From the NCBI RefSeq assembly GCF_014305155.1, contig NZ_JACRUK010000024.1:1-52465 (forward strand): a stretch of 52,465 nt of DNA, in the 5' to 3' direction. The notes under the pieces are model-generated. The model was not told the origin of the DNA and did not search any database. It worked only from the letters and a program-made list of their open reading frames with translations. Both the position numbers and the translations under genes were made by a program. Numbering within the stretch: the first letter of the stretch is position 1; each line of letters opens with the position of its first letter. Source of the stretch: Flavobacterium muglaense (GTDB taxonomy: Bacteria; Bacteroidota; Bacteroidia; Flavobacteriales; Flavobacteriaceae). Positions 10,701 through 18,930 of the stretch are shown piece after piece.

Positions 10701-10913
10701 TAATTGATAGCGTTTTATATTTCCAATGAAATTGATCATAAAAAACACCATTATTACCTCAAACCACCAACTGTTGTAAATTAAAATTCGAGCTGTATCT
10801 GTATTGTATTTACTTTCGATGAAAGTCCCTGCACCCATTGCTATTGCAAATGAGATAAAAAGGAGTGCCATAAGTCGAGTAGAAAACAAAAAGGAGAATA
10901 ATTTTTTATTCAT
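7722..10913 (-). CDS. Fused ResB-CcsA cytochrome c biogenesis protein
   Basis: This 1063-residue membrane protein is a System II haem export and cytochrome c assembly factor. It moves haem across the inner membrane and attaches it to apocytochromes. The N-terminal half is ResB/CcsB-like: three membrane segments within about 110 residues (RLMALLFISFAIAMGAGTFIE first), then a large periplasmic domain. The C-terminal half is CcsA/ResC-like, with several membrane helices and the tryptophan-rich haem-handling WWD segment, including WGWDPKET at residues 966-973. Conserved histidines follow. The fusion is usual in Bacteroidota. A His-rich stretch (HNHDHDANGNHADH, near residue 490) lies after the membrane segment that closes the ResB part. 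A TAnnTTTG box (CAAAAGTA on the plus strand, 10946-10953) precedes it. Confidence 0.93.
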   Translation of the reverse strand: MNKKLFSFLFSTRLMALLFISFAIAMGAGTFIESKYNTDTARILIYNSWWFEVIMVFFMINFIGNIKRYQLLKKEKWATLMLHLAFIFILLGAFVTRYISYEGMMPIREGAAENQFYSDKTFLTVFVDGEYKGEMKRRVFEQPLLLSPVTNNHFSISDKFADTPFEVEYENYIMGAKEYVKPDPKGVQYLKLVEAGDGGREEHFLKSGEVQNIHNVLFALNKPTEGAININTTGAEFTIQTPFEGNFMRMADKLQGTVTKDIVQPLMMRSLYSIGEKRFVFPDQPVKGVIAYESNNDFKAKTHDDALVIKVKAEGQEKEVTITGSKGKIGEAKTVRIGAIDYSFFYGSKAYVLPFKVKLNDFIAQKYPGTEKSYSSFESKVTVQDSTGNFDARIFMNNVLDHRGYRFFQSSFDPDEKGTVLSVNHDFWGTGITYAGYFMLFFAMMAIMFTKHSRFTDLKRKLEVVKTKKSKLLTILVLMISMSGFSQAHNHDHDANGNHADHAEGTAHTRVAPTEKQLDSLLNKFKVKEEHAAKFGRLVIQDAGGRMKPVNTFSSELLRKVSHSNSYKGMNPDQVFLSMSQYAQLWIEIPLIYLREGNDSIRKIIGVDSKIVNAPFIAFFDEKGNYKLSPYLDAAYKAANPNQFEKDFIETDKKVNLMESALSGRILKIFPIPNDPTNKWVSSLELGEAGLKGMDSTYTKSVLPLYFGSLNNASVSGNYKNADDLVESLNGFQKKFGAKVRPSEDKIDLEIMYNKYDILPKLFFCYALGGIFMLIFTLFSIFFDKKFLRVTVNGFHILIGVFFALHTIALIARWYISGHAPWSNAYEAIIYVAWATMFFGLAFDRKSKLTVASASFVTSMIFMAAYANWLDPEIANLQPVLNSYWLMIHVAVIVASYGPFALGMILGFVSLLLIFFTNEKNKAKMDLNIQEITYINEMALTIGLIMLTIGNFLGGQWANESWGRYWGWDPKETWALISIMVYAFVIHARFVPALRGKWIFNLMSMFAFVSILFTYYGVNFHLVGLHSYASGEAHSLSWIWYSLGSISFIGAMAYPKYRKYYKK

Positions 10914-10945
10914 TTGTAAAGAATTACGATTTTATAAAAGTCCGA

Positions 10946-10953
10946 CAAAAGTA
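10946..10953 (-). promoter_or_regulatory. -7 element of ccsBA
   Basis: TACTTTTG on the minus strand fits TAnnTTTG and lies 32 bases before the start codon. No TTG is seen at the usual -33 distance. Confidence 0.45.
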
Positions 10954-11074
10954 CTTAAAATTGTTGACTTGTTTATTTGTACAATTGTTAATTTAATCAA
11001 AAATTAAGGCTTTTAATCGCAAGTAAACAATTGTATTTTATGGTTTTTTTGTTCAAAATGTATCCACAGAATAG

Positions 11075-11107
11075 TTGCATGGTCTTTAAAAAAAAATGCT
11101 AATTTTG
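11075..11107 (+). promoter_or_regulatory. Promoter of the DUF2520-KdsC operon
   Basis: TTG at 11075-11077 and TAATTTTG at 11100-11107 are separated by 22 bases, slightly more than the usual 19-21. The -7 box ends only four bases before the ATG at 11112, so the transcript may have almost no leader. Confidence 0.55.
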
Positions 11108-11111
11108 CCAA

Positions 11112-11885
11112 ATGGTTAAAGTTATTATAATTGGTTCTGGAAATGTAGCGCAACATTTGATAAACGCACTTTTAAAATCTCAAAAAAATGGAGACCCAAT
11201 CGACTTGGTTCAGGTTTTTTCGCGCAAAGCGGCATCTTTAAATGGATTGATCGAATCTTCCAAAATTGCCACTAATTACAATCAATTAGTCCATGCTGAC
11301 CTATACATTATTGCCGTTTCTGATGATGCAATTGCTGCTGTTTCAAATCAACTGCCTTTTAAAAATCGTTTAGTAGTGCACTGTTCTGGTAGTTTTCCTT
11401 TGGGAAAATTAAACAATAGTAATCGAAGAGGAGTTTTTTACCCCTTGCAAACTTTTACTAAAAACAAGGAAATCGATTTTAAAACCATTCCAATTTGCTT
11501 GGAAAGCGAAACGGCAACTGACTATAAATTACTTGAAAAAGTAGCGCAATTCATATCGGGTAAAGTTTTCCCTATTAATTCTGAGCAACGAAAAGCCTTG
11601 CATGTTGCAGCCGTTTTTGTGAATAATTTTACCAATCATTTGTACCAAATAGGGAGTGATATTTGCAACGAACATCAAGTCCCTTTTGAAATCTTGGCAC
11701 CATTAATTGAGGAAACCGCTCAAAAAATAAGCAGTTTATCTCCTGCAGCAGCGCAAACTGGTCCTGCAAAACGAGACGATAAAAACACGATCCTTGCACA
11801 TGAAAACTTGCTAACGGACGAAAATCAACTTAAAATTTATAAAATACTAACACAATCTATACAAGAAAATGGCAAAAAGTTATAA
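11112..11885 (+). CDS. Rossmann-like and DUF2520 domain-containing protein
   Basis: This 257-residue protein has an N-terminal NAD(P)-binding fold (VIIIGSGNVAQHLINALL, residues 4-21). A helical C-terminal DUF2520 domain follows, with the conserved segments RRGVFYPLQTFTK, AAVFVNNFTNHLYQIG and LSPAAAQTGPAKRDD. The fold resembles F420-dependent NADP reductases and 6-phosphogluconate dehydrogenases, but no substrate is established for this family. It is the first gene of a tight plus-strand run, and its end overlaps the KdsC-type gene by 17 bases, so the two are translationally linked. Confidence 0.88.
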   Translation: MVKVIIIGSGNVAQHLINALLKSQKNGDPIDLVQVFSRKAASLNGLIESSKIATNYNQLVHADLYIIAVSDDAIAAVSNQLPFKNRLVVHCSGSFPLGKLNNSNRRGVFYPLQTFTKNKEIDFKTIPICLESETATDYKLLEKVAQFISGKVFPINSEQRKALHVAAVFVNNFTNHLYQIGSDICNEHQVPFEILAPLIEETAQKISSLSPAAAQTGPAKRDDKNTILAHENLLTDENQLKIYKILTQSIQENGKKL

Positions 11886-12396
11886 AGAATTAATGAATGA
11901 TATTACAACATTTATATTTGATGTTGATGGCGTACTTACTGATAGTTCTGTATTTGTAACTACCGAAGGTGAAATATTAAGAACCATGAATATTCGTGAC
12001 GGTTATGCCATGAAAGCAGCCGTAGAAAGTGGCTATAATGTATGTATTATATCAGGGGGAAGCAATGAAGGTGTTCGCGTACGCTTGCGCAACTTAGGGA
12101 TTACAGACATTCATTTAGGCACACCAGATAAAGTAGAAACTTTTAAAGAATATACTGAATTATACAACATTAACCCTGAGCAAGTATTGTACATGGGTGA
12201 TGATATCCCTGACTATCATGTAATGAAATTAGTAGGATTGCCTACTTGTCCTCAAGACGCTAGTCCAGAAATTAAAACAATTTCGACTTACATCTCCCAT
12301 AAAAATGGAGGAAAAGGAGCCGCTCGTGATGTCATTGAACAAGTGATGAAAGTACAAGGAAAATGGATGGCTTATTTTGATGGACAACACGATTAA
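11869..12396 (+). CDS. KdsC-type HAD phosphatase (KDO 8-phosphate phosphatase)
   Basis: This 175-residue C0-type HAD hydrolase probably removes the phosphate from 3-deoxy-D-manno-octulosonate 8-phosphate, feeding KDO to lipid A-core synthesis. The HAD motifs are all present: IFDVDGVLTD (motif I, nucleophile and acid/base Asp), IISGG (motif II), a lysine in GTPDKVETF, and YMGDDIPD (motif III). The small size without a cap domain and the NIRDGYAMK segment fit KdsC. It overlaps the upstream gene by 17 bases. Other sugar-acid phosphatases of this subfamily look alike, so the substrate is a family-based call. Confidence 0.88.
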   Translation: MAKSYKELMNDITTFIFDVDGVLTDSSVFVTTEGEILRTMNIRDGYAMKAAVESGYNVCIISGGSNEGVRVRLRNLGITDIHLGTPDKVETFKEYTELYNINPEQVLYMGDDIPDYHVMKLVGLPTCPQDASPEIKTISTYISHKNGGKGAARDVIEQVMKVQGKWMAYFDGQHD

Positions 12397-12468
12397 TTCG
12401 TGTTTGACTTTGTGATACGCATTTGAAATAAATTCGAATAAAAACAATCTGATTCCACACCTACAACT

Positions 12469-13401
12469 ATGAATTTTCTAAAACTGATACGATTTCAAAA
12501 CTTGTTAATGCTTGCTTTTATGCAAATGGTTTTTAGATATGGTTTTTTGAAATTGCAAAATATCCCTTTGGCTCTAGCTGATTGGCAATACTTCTTACTC
12601 GTATTAAGCACCGTTCTAATTGCAGCCGCAGGCTATGTGATCAATAATATTTTTGATCAAGATACTGATATTACTAACAAACCAAACGCCGTAATTGTAG
12701 GTAAAACTATTTCGGAAACGGCAGCATATAATATGTATGTTGCGCTCAATGTTTCGGGTGTAGCCATTGGTTTTTACATCTCAAACTCCATTCAAAAACC
12801 GGGATTTGCAGTTGTTTTTATTTTAATCGCTACCCTACTCTATATTTATGCTACCAGCTTAAAACAAATTATGGTAATTGGCAATATTCTAGTCGCATTA
12901 TTACTGTCTTTTAGCATTTTAATCATTGGTGTTTTTGACTTATATCCTGTTGTAACCCCTTCTAATAAACCAGTTATAGCTGTGTTTTTTTCGATCATTC
13001 TTGATTATGCCATATTTGCTTTCTTCATTAATTTTATTCGAGAAATCATTAAAGACTTAGAAGATTATGATGGCGATTATAGCCAAGGAATGAGAACTCT
13101 GCCTATCGTATTAGGGATCTCTATGACCACCAAACTTGTATTTGCATTGAGCTTCGTTCCCTGTATCGCTTTGCTTTATTACATCAACAATTATTTCATG
13201 GCTAATAATTTGTTTATAACAGCTTTTTATGCCTTAGTATTTATTCTTGCGCCCATTATCTTTTTTACAGTCAAAACTTGGACCGCTACTACTAAAGATG
13301 ATTTTAAAAAACTGAGTGCACTTTTAAAGTGGATCCTGTTTTTTGGAATTTTGTCTATATTAATTATTACACTAAATATAAAATACAATGCTGCAACATA
13401 A
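12469..13401 (+). CDS. UbiA family prenyltransferase
   Basis: This 310-residue integral membrane protein has about nine hydrophobic helices. It carries the two Asp-rich prenyl diphosphate-binding motifs of the UbiA family: NNIFDQDTDITNKP near residue 61 and DLEDYDGDYSQGMRTLP near residue 196. These proteins transfer a prenyl chain to an acceptor in the membrane. Bacteroidota homologues are often named geranylgeranylglycerol-phosphate geranylgeranyltransferase, but the acceptor cannot be told from sequence. Its last 14 bases overlap the Maf gene, indicating one operon with its neighbours. Confidence 0.88.
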   Translation: MNFLKLIRFQNLLMLAFMQMVFRYGFLKLQNIPLALADWQYFLLVLSTVLIAAAGYVINNIFDQDTDITNKPNAVIVGKTISETAAYNMYVALNVSGVAIGFYISNSIQKPGFAVVFILIATLLYIYATSLKQIMVIGNILVALLLSFSILIIGVFDLYPVVTPSNKPVIAVFFSIILDYAIFAFFINFIREIIKDLEDYDGDYSQGMRTLPIVLGISMTTKLVFALSFVPCIALLYYINNYFMANNLFITAFYALVFILAPIIFFTVKTWTATTKDDFKKLSALLKWILFFGILSILIITLNIKYNAAT

Positions 13402-13972
13402 ACTGCATAAATACAAGCTGATACTCGCATCAGGTTCTCCTAGAAGACAACAATTTTTCAAAGATTTAGAATTGGATTTTGAAATTCGATTAAAAGAAAT
13501 TGAAGAGGTTTTCCCTCTAGAATTGCAATCAGGTCAAATTACCGACTATTTAGCACAATTAAAAGCAACTGCTTTTGATGGCGAATTAGCCGACAATGAA
13601 ATCTTAATCACGAGCGATACCATTGTTTGGCATAACAATAAAGCATTAGGTAAGCCAAAGGATAAAGATGATGCATTTACTATTTTAAAATCCTTGTCTA
13701 ATGATACTCATGAAGTAATCACATCGGTATGTTTTAAGACCAATGCCAAAACAGACGTGATCACAGAAACGACCAAAGTAACCTTTAACGCCATCACTGA
13801 CGAAGCTATCTTGTACTACATTGATCACTACAAACCTTATGATAAAGCAGGAGCTTATGGAATTCAAGAATGGATTGGTTTTATAGGCGTGTCAAAAATT
13901 GAAGGTTCGTATGCCAATGTAATGGGGATGCCCGTTGATAAAGTATACGAATATTTGAGTAACTTAGCCTAA
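13388..13972 (+). CDS. Maf-like nucleotide pyrophosphatase
   Basis: This 194-residue cytoplasmic enzyme of the Maf/Ham1 fold hydrolyses non-canonical or modified nucleoside triphosphates to monophosphates. The N-terminal ILASGSPRRQQFF motif is the Maf signature. ITSDTIVWHNNKALGKPKD holds the metal-binding Asp, and DKAGAYGIQEW with IEGSYANVMGMP closes the active site. Length is normal for the family. It overlaps the UbiA gene by 14 bases and is followed by the mechanosensitive channel gene after 12 bases. Which nucleotide it prefers is not visible. Confidence 0.93.
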   Translation: MLQHKLHKYKLILASGSPRRQQFFKDLELDFEIRLKEIEEVFPLELQSGQITDYLAQLKATAFDGELADNEILITSDTIVWHNNKALGKPKDKDDAFTILKSLSNDTHEVITSVCFKTNAKTDVITETTKVTFNAITDEAILYYIDHYKPYDKAGAYGIQEWIGFIGVSKIEGSYANVMGMPVDKVYEYLSNLA

Positions 13973-13984
13973 AAACACCTAGCT

Positions 13985-14515
13985 ATGACTTTTTTTAATG
14001 ATTTTATAAGAGAAGTAATTGAAACTGGAATTCTTTTATTTGTGTACTTTATGATGCGCATTTTAGTTTCTAAGTTGGTACGTCGTTTTGCTGCCATTAC
14101 GCACCGCATTGAGCATCGCACCAATCTGGTGATAAAATACATCAACCTGCTCTCGACTATTCTCGCGATCATTGCCCTAACCTTAATTTGGGGTGTACAG
14201 GCGAAGGATATCATTATTGCTGTTTCATCCATTACTACAATTGTAGGAGTTGCGATGTTTGCCCAATGGTCTATATTAAGTAATATCACATCGGGTATTA
14301 TTTTGTTTTTTTCTTTCCCTTTTAAAATTGGAGATGTAATTCGCATTCATGACAAAGATTTTCCAATTATTGCCGAAATTGAAGATATCAGAGCTTTTCA
14401 TGTTGCACTGATCACCAAAGAAGGAGAAATCATCATTTATCCTAACAACCTTCTTTTTCAAAAAGGAATTTCGATCATGAAAACTCACTTTGAAGACATT
14501 GATTTTACAGATTAA
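13985..14515 (+). CDS. Small mechanosensitive ion channel family protein (MscS-like)
   Basis: This 176-residue membrane protein keeps only the core of the MscS family. It has about three hydrophobic segments (about 5-25, 50-70 and 78-110), then the beta domain that follows the pore helix (FPFKIGDVIRIHD, IEDIRAFHVALITKEGEIIIYPNNLLFQKGI). Full-length MscS also has a larger C-terminal vestibule, which is missing here. Short forms like this are seen in Flavobacteriia, so it need not be a truncation. It should open on membrane tension during osmotic downshift. It sits 12 bases after Maf. Confidence 0.87.
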   Translation: MTFFNDFIREVIETGILLFVYFMMRILVSKLVRRFAAITHRIEHRTNLVIKYINLLSTILAIIALTLIWGVQAKDIIIAVSSITTIVGVAMFAQWSILSNITSGIILFFSFPFKIGDVIRIHDKDFPIIAEIEDIRAFHVALITKEGEIIIYPNNLLFQKGISIMKTHFEDIDFTD

Positions 14516-14672
14516 AAAAGTATCCCCCATTATTTGCTATAAAATATGGCAATTCTATAAAAAAATAAATCAAACCTATAATCGTAAGTTGTACAAAAAA
14601 CATCACATTTGCTTGTGGGACATTTAAGAAATTACAGTGCCATTTATTGTTTATTTTTAATCCATTTGAAGT

Positions 14673-15830
14673 ATGAAAAACACCGTACAATATCCTTTTT
14701 ATATCCGCCTTAGTTGTACACTGCTAAGCATTATCAGTATTGGTTACATCTTTTTTATTGGAGAAAGTATCATAATCCCTGTTTTGCTTGCCTTTCTTTT
14801 TGCTGTTCTTTTACTGCCAATAGCGTCTTTTTTGAATTCAAAAATGCGTCTGCCTAATGCCATAGCTGTATCCATTACTGTCCTATTTTTCGTTTTGTCT
14901 ATCATGGCGATATTAGCATTTATATCCTATCAAATTAGTGATATTGCTAGTGATTTTGAAGGGATTAGAAAAAACATCAATATTTTCGTCTCGGACATTC
15001 AGGGCTATATTAGAACCAACTTTAAAGTAAGCCTATGGGAACAAAAAAAATACTTAGAAGATGTTACTGAAAACTCTGTAAAAAAAGGAAAAGAAAGCAT
15101 TGGCACTACCTTGCTTTCTGTTACTGATATCATCATGAACCTTGCACTAATTCCTATCTATATCTTTTTAATTTTACTGTATAGAAAGCATTTTGTTCAG
15201 TTTTTAATACAATTAATTCGTGTAGAATTTCACAATACCTTGTCCGTTATTTTGATTCAAATAAAAGAAGCGATTCAAAATTATATTATTGGGCTGATTA
15301 TAGAAATGATAGTTGTATCAATATTGACCAGCATCGGACTCTATTTTATTGGTGTGCAATACTATATTTTATTAGGTATCATTACAGGAATACTAAACCT
15401 AATCCCGTATATCGGTATTTTAATTGCCGGTGTTTTAACCTTTTTGGCTTCCTTAACTGGTACGCCTGATCTTTCCATTATTGTGGGTGTCATTGGAGTG
15501 AATGTTATCGTTCAATTGATTGACAATAACATTCTCGTTCCTTTAATCATCAATACCAAAGTACAAATAAATGCCATTGTATCGATCATAGGAATTATAA
15601 TTGGCGGAGCGGTAGCTGGCGTTTCGGGAATGTTTTTAGCTATTCCTATTTTGGCAATTCTAAAAATTATTTTTGATCAAATCGAGTCATTAAAACCTTG
15701 GGGCTATTTAATGAGCGATAACTTACCCAAAAATGTAGTCTGGGAACAGCAGCAGGCTGAAACTGAAGTCTCATCAGACCCTATCATTTCAAATGAAAAT
15801 GACACAATCGATGAAAATAATGCTGAATAA
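14673..15830 (+). CDS. AI-2E family transporter (PerM-like permease)
   Basis: This 385-residue protein has about seven to eight membrane helices in the AI-2E/PerM pattern. Two to three N-terminal helices come first, then a soluble stretch around residues 95-145. The conserved GIITGILNLIPYIGILIAGVLT block (about 238-260) and the final GVSGMFLAIPILAILKIIFD helix follow. The C-terminal tail is acidic and Asn-rich. The family name is historical. Members export small molecules or ions, some acting as sodium/proton antiporters, and nothing here shows the substrate. A 157-base gap separates it from the MscS gene, so it may have its own promoter. Confidence 0.88.
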   Translation: MKNTVQYPFYIRLSCTLLSIISIGYIFFIGESIIIPVLLAFLFAVLLLPIASFLNSKMRLPNAIAVSITVLFFVLSIMAILAFISYQISDIASDFEGIRKNINIFVSDIQGYIRTNFKVSLWEQKKYLEDVTENSVKKGKESIGTTLLSVTDIIMNLALIPIYIFLILLYRKHFVQFLIQLIRVEFHNTLSVILIQIKEAIQNYIIGLIIEMIVVSILTSIGLYFIGVQYYILLGIITGILNLIPYIGILIAGVLTFLASLTGTPDLSIIVGVIGVNVIVQLIDNNILVPLIINTKVQINAIVSIIGIIIGGAVAGVSGMFLAIPILAILKIIFDQIESLKPWGYLMSDNLPKNVVWEQQQAETEVSSDPIISNENDTIDENNAE

Positions 15831-15897
15831 GACTTCGGTACCATTTCAAATACGCCGGTTACACCCACATTTACTTTCTTAAATTAAATATGTATTA

Positions 15898-17718
15898 ATG
15901 GGTACAAAACATAGAATGGTCCTATTTTTTTTGCTAGTTATTAGCTATCAAAATTCTTTCTCCCAAATTAAAAAAACGGAAAAAGATAGTGCTGCTATGT
16001 ATACAAAAATACAAACCTATTCTAAGAAGCATCCGATAACTAAATTACTGCATCGCGTCATATTTAGACCCTCGAAAGTTAGAAGTACCAAAACTGAACC
16101 CATCCAAAAACACCTAGAAGGTATTGATGGAAAAATCATCCGTACTATCAAAATTGTTACACTTGACCCCTTTGGTTACTCGGATAAAGATACCTTGCAA
16201 ACTCCCTCTAAATGGTCTGAAAGAGCCGGTAATACTTTACACCTAAAAACGAAGGAATTCGCCGTTAAAAACGCGCTACTATTCAAGAAAAACAAACCTT
16301 ATGATGCCTTCGAAATTCAAGAATCGGAACGTATTTTAAGAGCACAGCGTTTTGTGAATAGAGTAAATATTACTGAACGACTTGTGGGCAAGGGCAATGA
16401 TTCGGTTGATGTATATGTACGTGTGCTAGATTCATGGAGTTCTGTACCTAAATTTGAAATAACCGAATCGCGAGTGGCAGCTGGTCTCAATGAAAACAAC
16501 TTTTTGGGTTCTGGACATCGCTTAGATTATCGCTTTACAAACCGCTTTAGCGATGGGAAAAATGCCAATGAGCTCGCCTACACTGTTCCCAATTTCAAAA
16601 ATACATTTATTAAAACACGTCTAAATTACCAAATTGACTTGGATAATAACTATTCAAAAAAAATAGAAATCGAACGTCCTTTTTATTCGCCATTGACAAA
16701 ATGGGCTGGAGGTATTGCTCTAGAACAACTTTTTAGAAGAGATACTATTCAAGGGCTAGATTTATTATATGCTAAGCAAAATTTTAAATACAGCAGTCAT
16801 GATTTTTGGCTGGGGAAAGCCATGAATATTTCCAAAGATGACACTATCAACAATAAAACAACCAATCTAGTTTTGACAACAGGCTTTACAGCACGTAATT
16901 ATATCGAAAGCCCAACTGTTGCTTACGATCCACTGCATTATTATTCGAATGAAAAAACAATATTGCTAGGAATCGGAATCAATAATAGAGAGTTCGTTGA
17001 AGACCAATATATTTTTAAAAACGGAATTATCGAAGATGTCCCTGTTGGACAAATTTTTGGTATTACAACGGGATATCAGTACAAAAACAAGGATTGGCGT
17101 GCTTATCTAGGTGGGCAAATTTCGTTTGGTAACTATTACAAATGGGGATTTTTAAGTACCAATTTAGAATTAGGAACCTTCTTTAACCAGTCTAAAACCG
17201 AGCAAACTGCGATCTCTTTTCAGGCCAATTATTTTACGCATTTAATGAGAATTGGTAATTGGAAAATAAGGCAATTCATCAAACCACAACTTCTTGTAGG
17301 GATCAACCGCATGAATACTACTGCTGACCAGCTTACCATAAACGAAAACTTTGGGCTCCCTGGATTCAATAGTCCTATTTATGGTACCAATAAAATGATC
17401 CTTACTTTACAAACACAATCCTACGCTCCCAAAGATATAGGAGGTTTTAGGATTAATCCCTATTTAAACTACACGATTGCTATTCTAGGAAACAGTTTAA
17501 GCTCTACTCAAAAAAACAAAGGATACTCTAAAATTAGCGCTGGAGTAATTATTAGTAATGATTTCTTAGTCTTTAGCGCTTTTCAATTTTCTATTTCCTA
17601 CTATCCTACTATTCCCTTTGAAGGCGATAATGTTTTTAGAACTAATGCCTTTCAAACTACTGATTTTGGCTTTCAAAATTTCGAATTGGCTAAACCAAAG
17701 ACAGTCTCTTTTAAATAA
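15898..17718 (+). CDS. Omp85-like outer membrane beta-barrel protein with POTRA-like domain
   Basis: This 606-residue protein has a signal peptide (MVLFFLLVISYQNSFSQ, ending near residue 23). Residues of about 75-190 look like one POTRA-type domain: IRTIKIVTLDPFGYSD, then FEIQESERILRAQRFVNRVNI, then VDVYVRVLDSWS. The rest is alternating beta-strand sequence of an outer-membrane barrel, with aromatic residues near strand ends. This arrangement resembles BamA/TamA relatives, but there are too few POTRA domains for BamA itself. It probably sits in the outer membrane. A protein- or lipid-transport role is inferred only from the fold. The downstream gap has no clear terminator. Confidence 0.8.
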   Translation: MGTKHRMVLFFLLVISYQNSFSQIKKTEKDSAAMYTKIQTYSKKHPITKLLHRVIFRPSKVRSTKTEPIQKHLEGIDGKIIRTIKIVTLDPFGYSDKDTLQTPSKWSERAGNTLHLKTKEFAVKNALLFKKNKPYDAFEIQESERILRAQRFVNRVNITERLVGKGNDSVDVYVRVLDSWSSVPKFEITESRVAAGLNENNFLGSGHRLDYRFTNRFSDGKNANELAYTVPNFKNTFIKTRLNYQIDLDNNYSKKIEIERPFYSPLTKWAGGIALEQLFRRDTIQGLDLLYAKQNFKYSSHDFWLGKAMNISKDDTINNKTTNLVLTTGFTARNYIESPTVAYDPLHYYSNEKTILLGIGINNREFVEDQYIFKNGIIEDVPVGQIFGITTGYQYKNKDWRAYLGGQISFGNYYKWGFLSTNLELGTFFNQSKTEQTAISFQANYFTHLMRIGNWKIRQFIKPQLLVGINRMNTTADQLTINENFGLPGFNSPIYGTNKMILTLQTQSYAPKDIGGFRINPYLNYTIAILGNSLSSTQKNKGYSKISAGVIISNDFLVFSAFQFSISYYPTIPFEGDNVFRTNAFQTTDFGFQNFELAKPKTVSFK

Positions 17719-17875
17719 AAAACACTATACACCTTACTTACAAAAACTTATGATTTAAATCACTTTGTGTTTAAGTGTGAATGTTACAATCTATACCACT
17801 AATTACACAATCTTATTTTTGAGTTTAGTACTACCTTTATACTAAGAAAAAAAGTAAACTTAAAAAACTAAAAAA

Positions 17876-18184
17876 ATGAAAAAACTACACTTTTATTGCA
17901 TCATGATTCTTTTATCATTCAGTGTTACTACTACCACTGCATATGCAGCCGACAAACATGCTACTACAACTACTAAAGAAGTTCCTGCAGAAGTTCAAAC
18001 CATGCTAGACCGTTTAGAAGAAATAAAGGACATGGATAAATCATCCCTAAAATCATCTGAAAAAAAAGAGCTCAGAAAAGAAGTTCGAGCCATAAAGCAA
18101 AACTTAAAATCAAGTGGACACGGCATATACCTATCAGTAGGAGCCATTATTATCATCATTCTATTATTAATTTTATTATTATAA
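17876..18184 (+). CDS. Small exported protein with C-terminal membrane anchor
   Basis: This 102-residue protein has a signal peptide (to about residue 24, TAYA/AD). A charged helical middle (MLDRLEEIKDMDKSSLKSSEKKELRKEVRAIK) follows, then a C-terminal membrane helix of nearly pure Ile/Leu (SVGAIIIIILLLILLL) running to the end. The chain should be anchored in the inner membrane with the helical part in the periplasm. I do not recognise a named family. It lies upstream of two small exported paralogues but shares no sequence with them. Confidence 0.75.
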   Translation: MKKLHFYCIMILLSFSVTTTTAYAADKHATTTTKEVPAEVQTMLDRLEEIKDMDKSSLKSSEKKELRKEVRAIKQNLKSSGHGIYLSVGAIIIIILLLILLL

Positions 18185-18282
18185 TAGTTTTATCATAAAC
18201 AGTGAAAAAATACGAACACACTTAATTTGTTCGACTAGTAATTTCCTTAAATTACTGTTAACACAACGGTTTTGACACCATA

Positions 18283-18292
18283 GTTGGTTTTA
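18283..18292 (+). promoter_or_regulatory. Shared upstream decamer, copy 1
   Basis: GTTGGTTTTA lies 49 bases before the ATG at 18332. The same ten bases occur 63 bases before the ATG of the downstream paralogue. Further matches (GTAGTAA and TGCAACA) follow in both regions. It may be a promoter part or operator, or just residue of the gene duplication. Confidence 0.4.
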
Positions 18293-18331
18293 GCAATCCG
18301 TAGTAAAAATGCAACATTAAAAACAGAAAAA

Positions 18332-18769
18332 ATGAAAACAATAAAATTAATTGCCATTGGAATATTCTTTTTGGTAACAAGCGCAACTCAAGCTCAAGTA
18401 TCAGTAAACGTAAATATAGGAAGTCCGCCATCATGGGGTCCAGCAGGATATGCCAATGTTGACTACTATTACATTCCTGATGTTCAATCCTATTATGATA
18501 TACAAGCTTCTCAATTTATTTATTTTGGAAACGGTCGATGGATTAGATCTAGAAATTTACCCGGACAGTATAGAAACTATGATTTATACAATGGTTATAA
18601 AGTAGTGCTAAACGATTATCATGGAAGAACACCTTATACCTATTACAAGCAACACAAAGTGAAATATTACAAAGGGTATAAAGGTAAACCTCAAAAATCA
18701 ATAGGAAACAAACATGATAATGGAAATAAAGGAAATAAAGAAAAATCACATGGAAAGAATAAACATTAA
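18332..18769 (+). CDS. Small exported basic protein, paralogue 1
   Basis: I start at the ATG at 18332 (145 residues), where MKTIKLIAIGIFFLVTSATQAQ is a clear signal peptide matching the next gene's. An upstream in-frame start would add 16 polar residues in front of it. The mature part has a conserved core, SVNVNIGSPPSWGPAGY, YYYIPDVQSYYDIQ and YFGNGRWIRSRNLPGQYRNYDLYNGYKVVLNDYHG, rich in Tyr, Gly and Arg. A Lys/His/Gly-rich tail follows. Similar proteins are common in Flavobacterium, but I know of no established function. A strong terminator follows. Confidence 0.8.
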   Translation: MKTIKLIAIGIFFLVTSATQAQVSVNVNIGSPPSWGPAGYANVDYYYIPDVQSYYDIQASQFIYFGNGRWIRSRNLPGQYRNYDLYNGYKVVLNDYHGRTPYTYYKQHKVKYYKGYKGKPQKSIGNKHDNGNKGNKEKSHGKNKH

Positions 18770-18788
18770 TTTCCTTTCCTAATAACAT

Positions 18789-18826
18789 GAAGAGGCTGTC
18801 CGAAAAGACAGCCTCTTCTTTTTTTT
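18789..18826 (+). terminator. Rho-independent terminator
   Basis: A perfect 12-bp stem (18789-18800 with 18807-18818) has a CGAAAA loop and eight T after it. It separates the transcripts of the two paralogues. Confidence 0.93.
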
Positions 18827-18867
18827 AAAATCCAATTAAACCTTTCCAAAATCATTGTGGCACAGTT

Positions 18868-18877
18868 GTTGGTTTTA
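18868..18877 (+). promoter_or_regulatory. Shared upstream decamer, copy 2
   Basis: This is the second GTTGGTTTTA, 63 bases before the ATG at 18931. Because a terminator precedes it, this paralogue needs its own promoter, and the decamer is the best-conserved part of the upstream region. Confidence 0.4.
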
Positions 18878-18930
18878 CAGTAGTAAGGATCTACACACTG
18901 CAACAAATATTAATTAAAAATATAGAAAAT

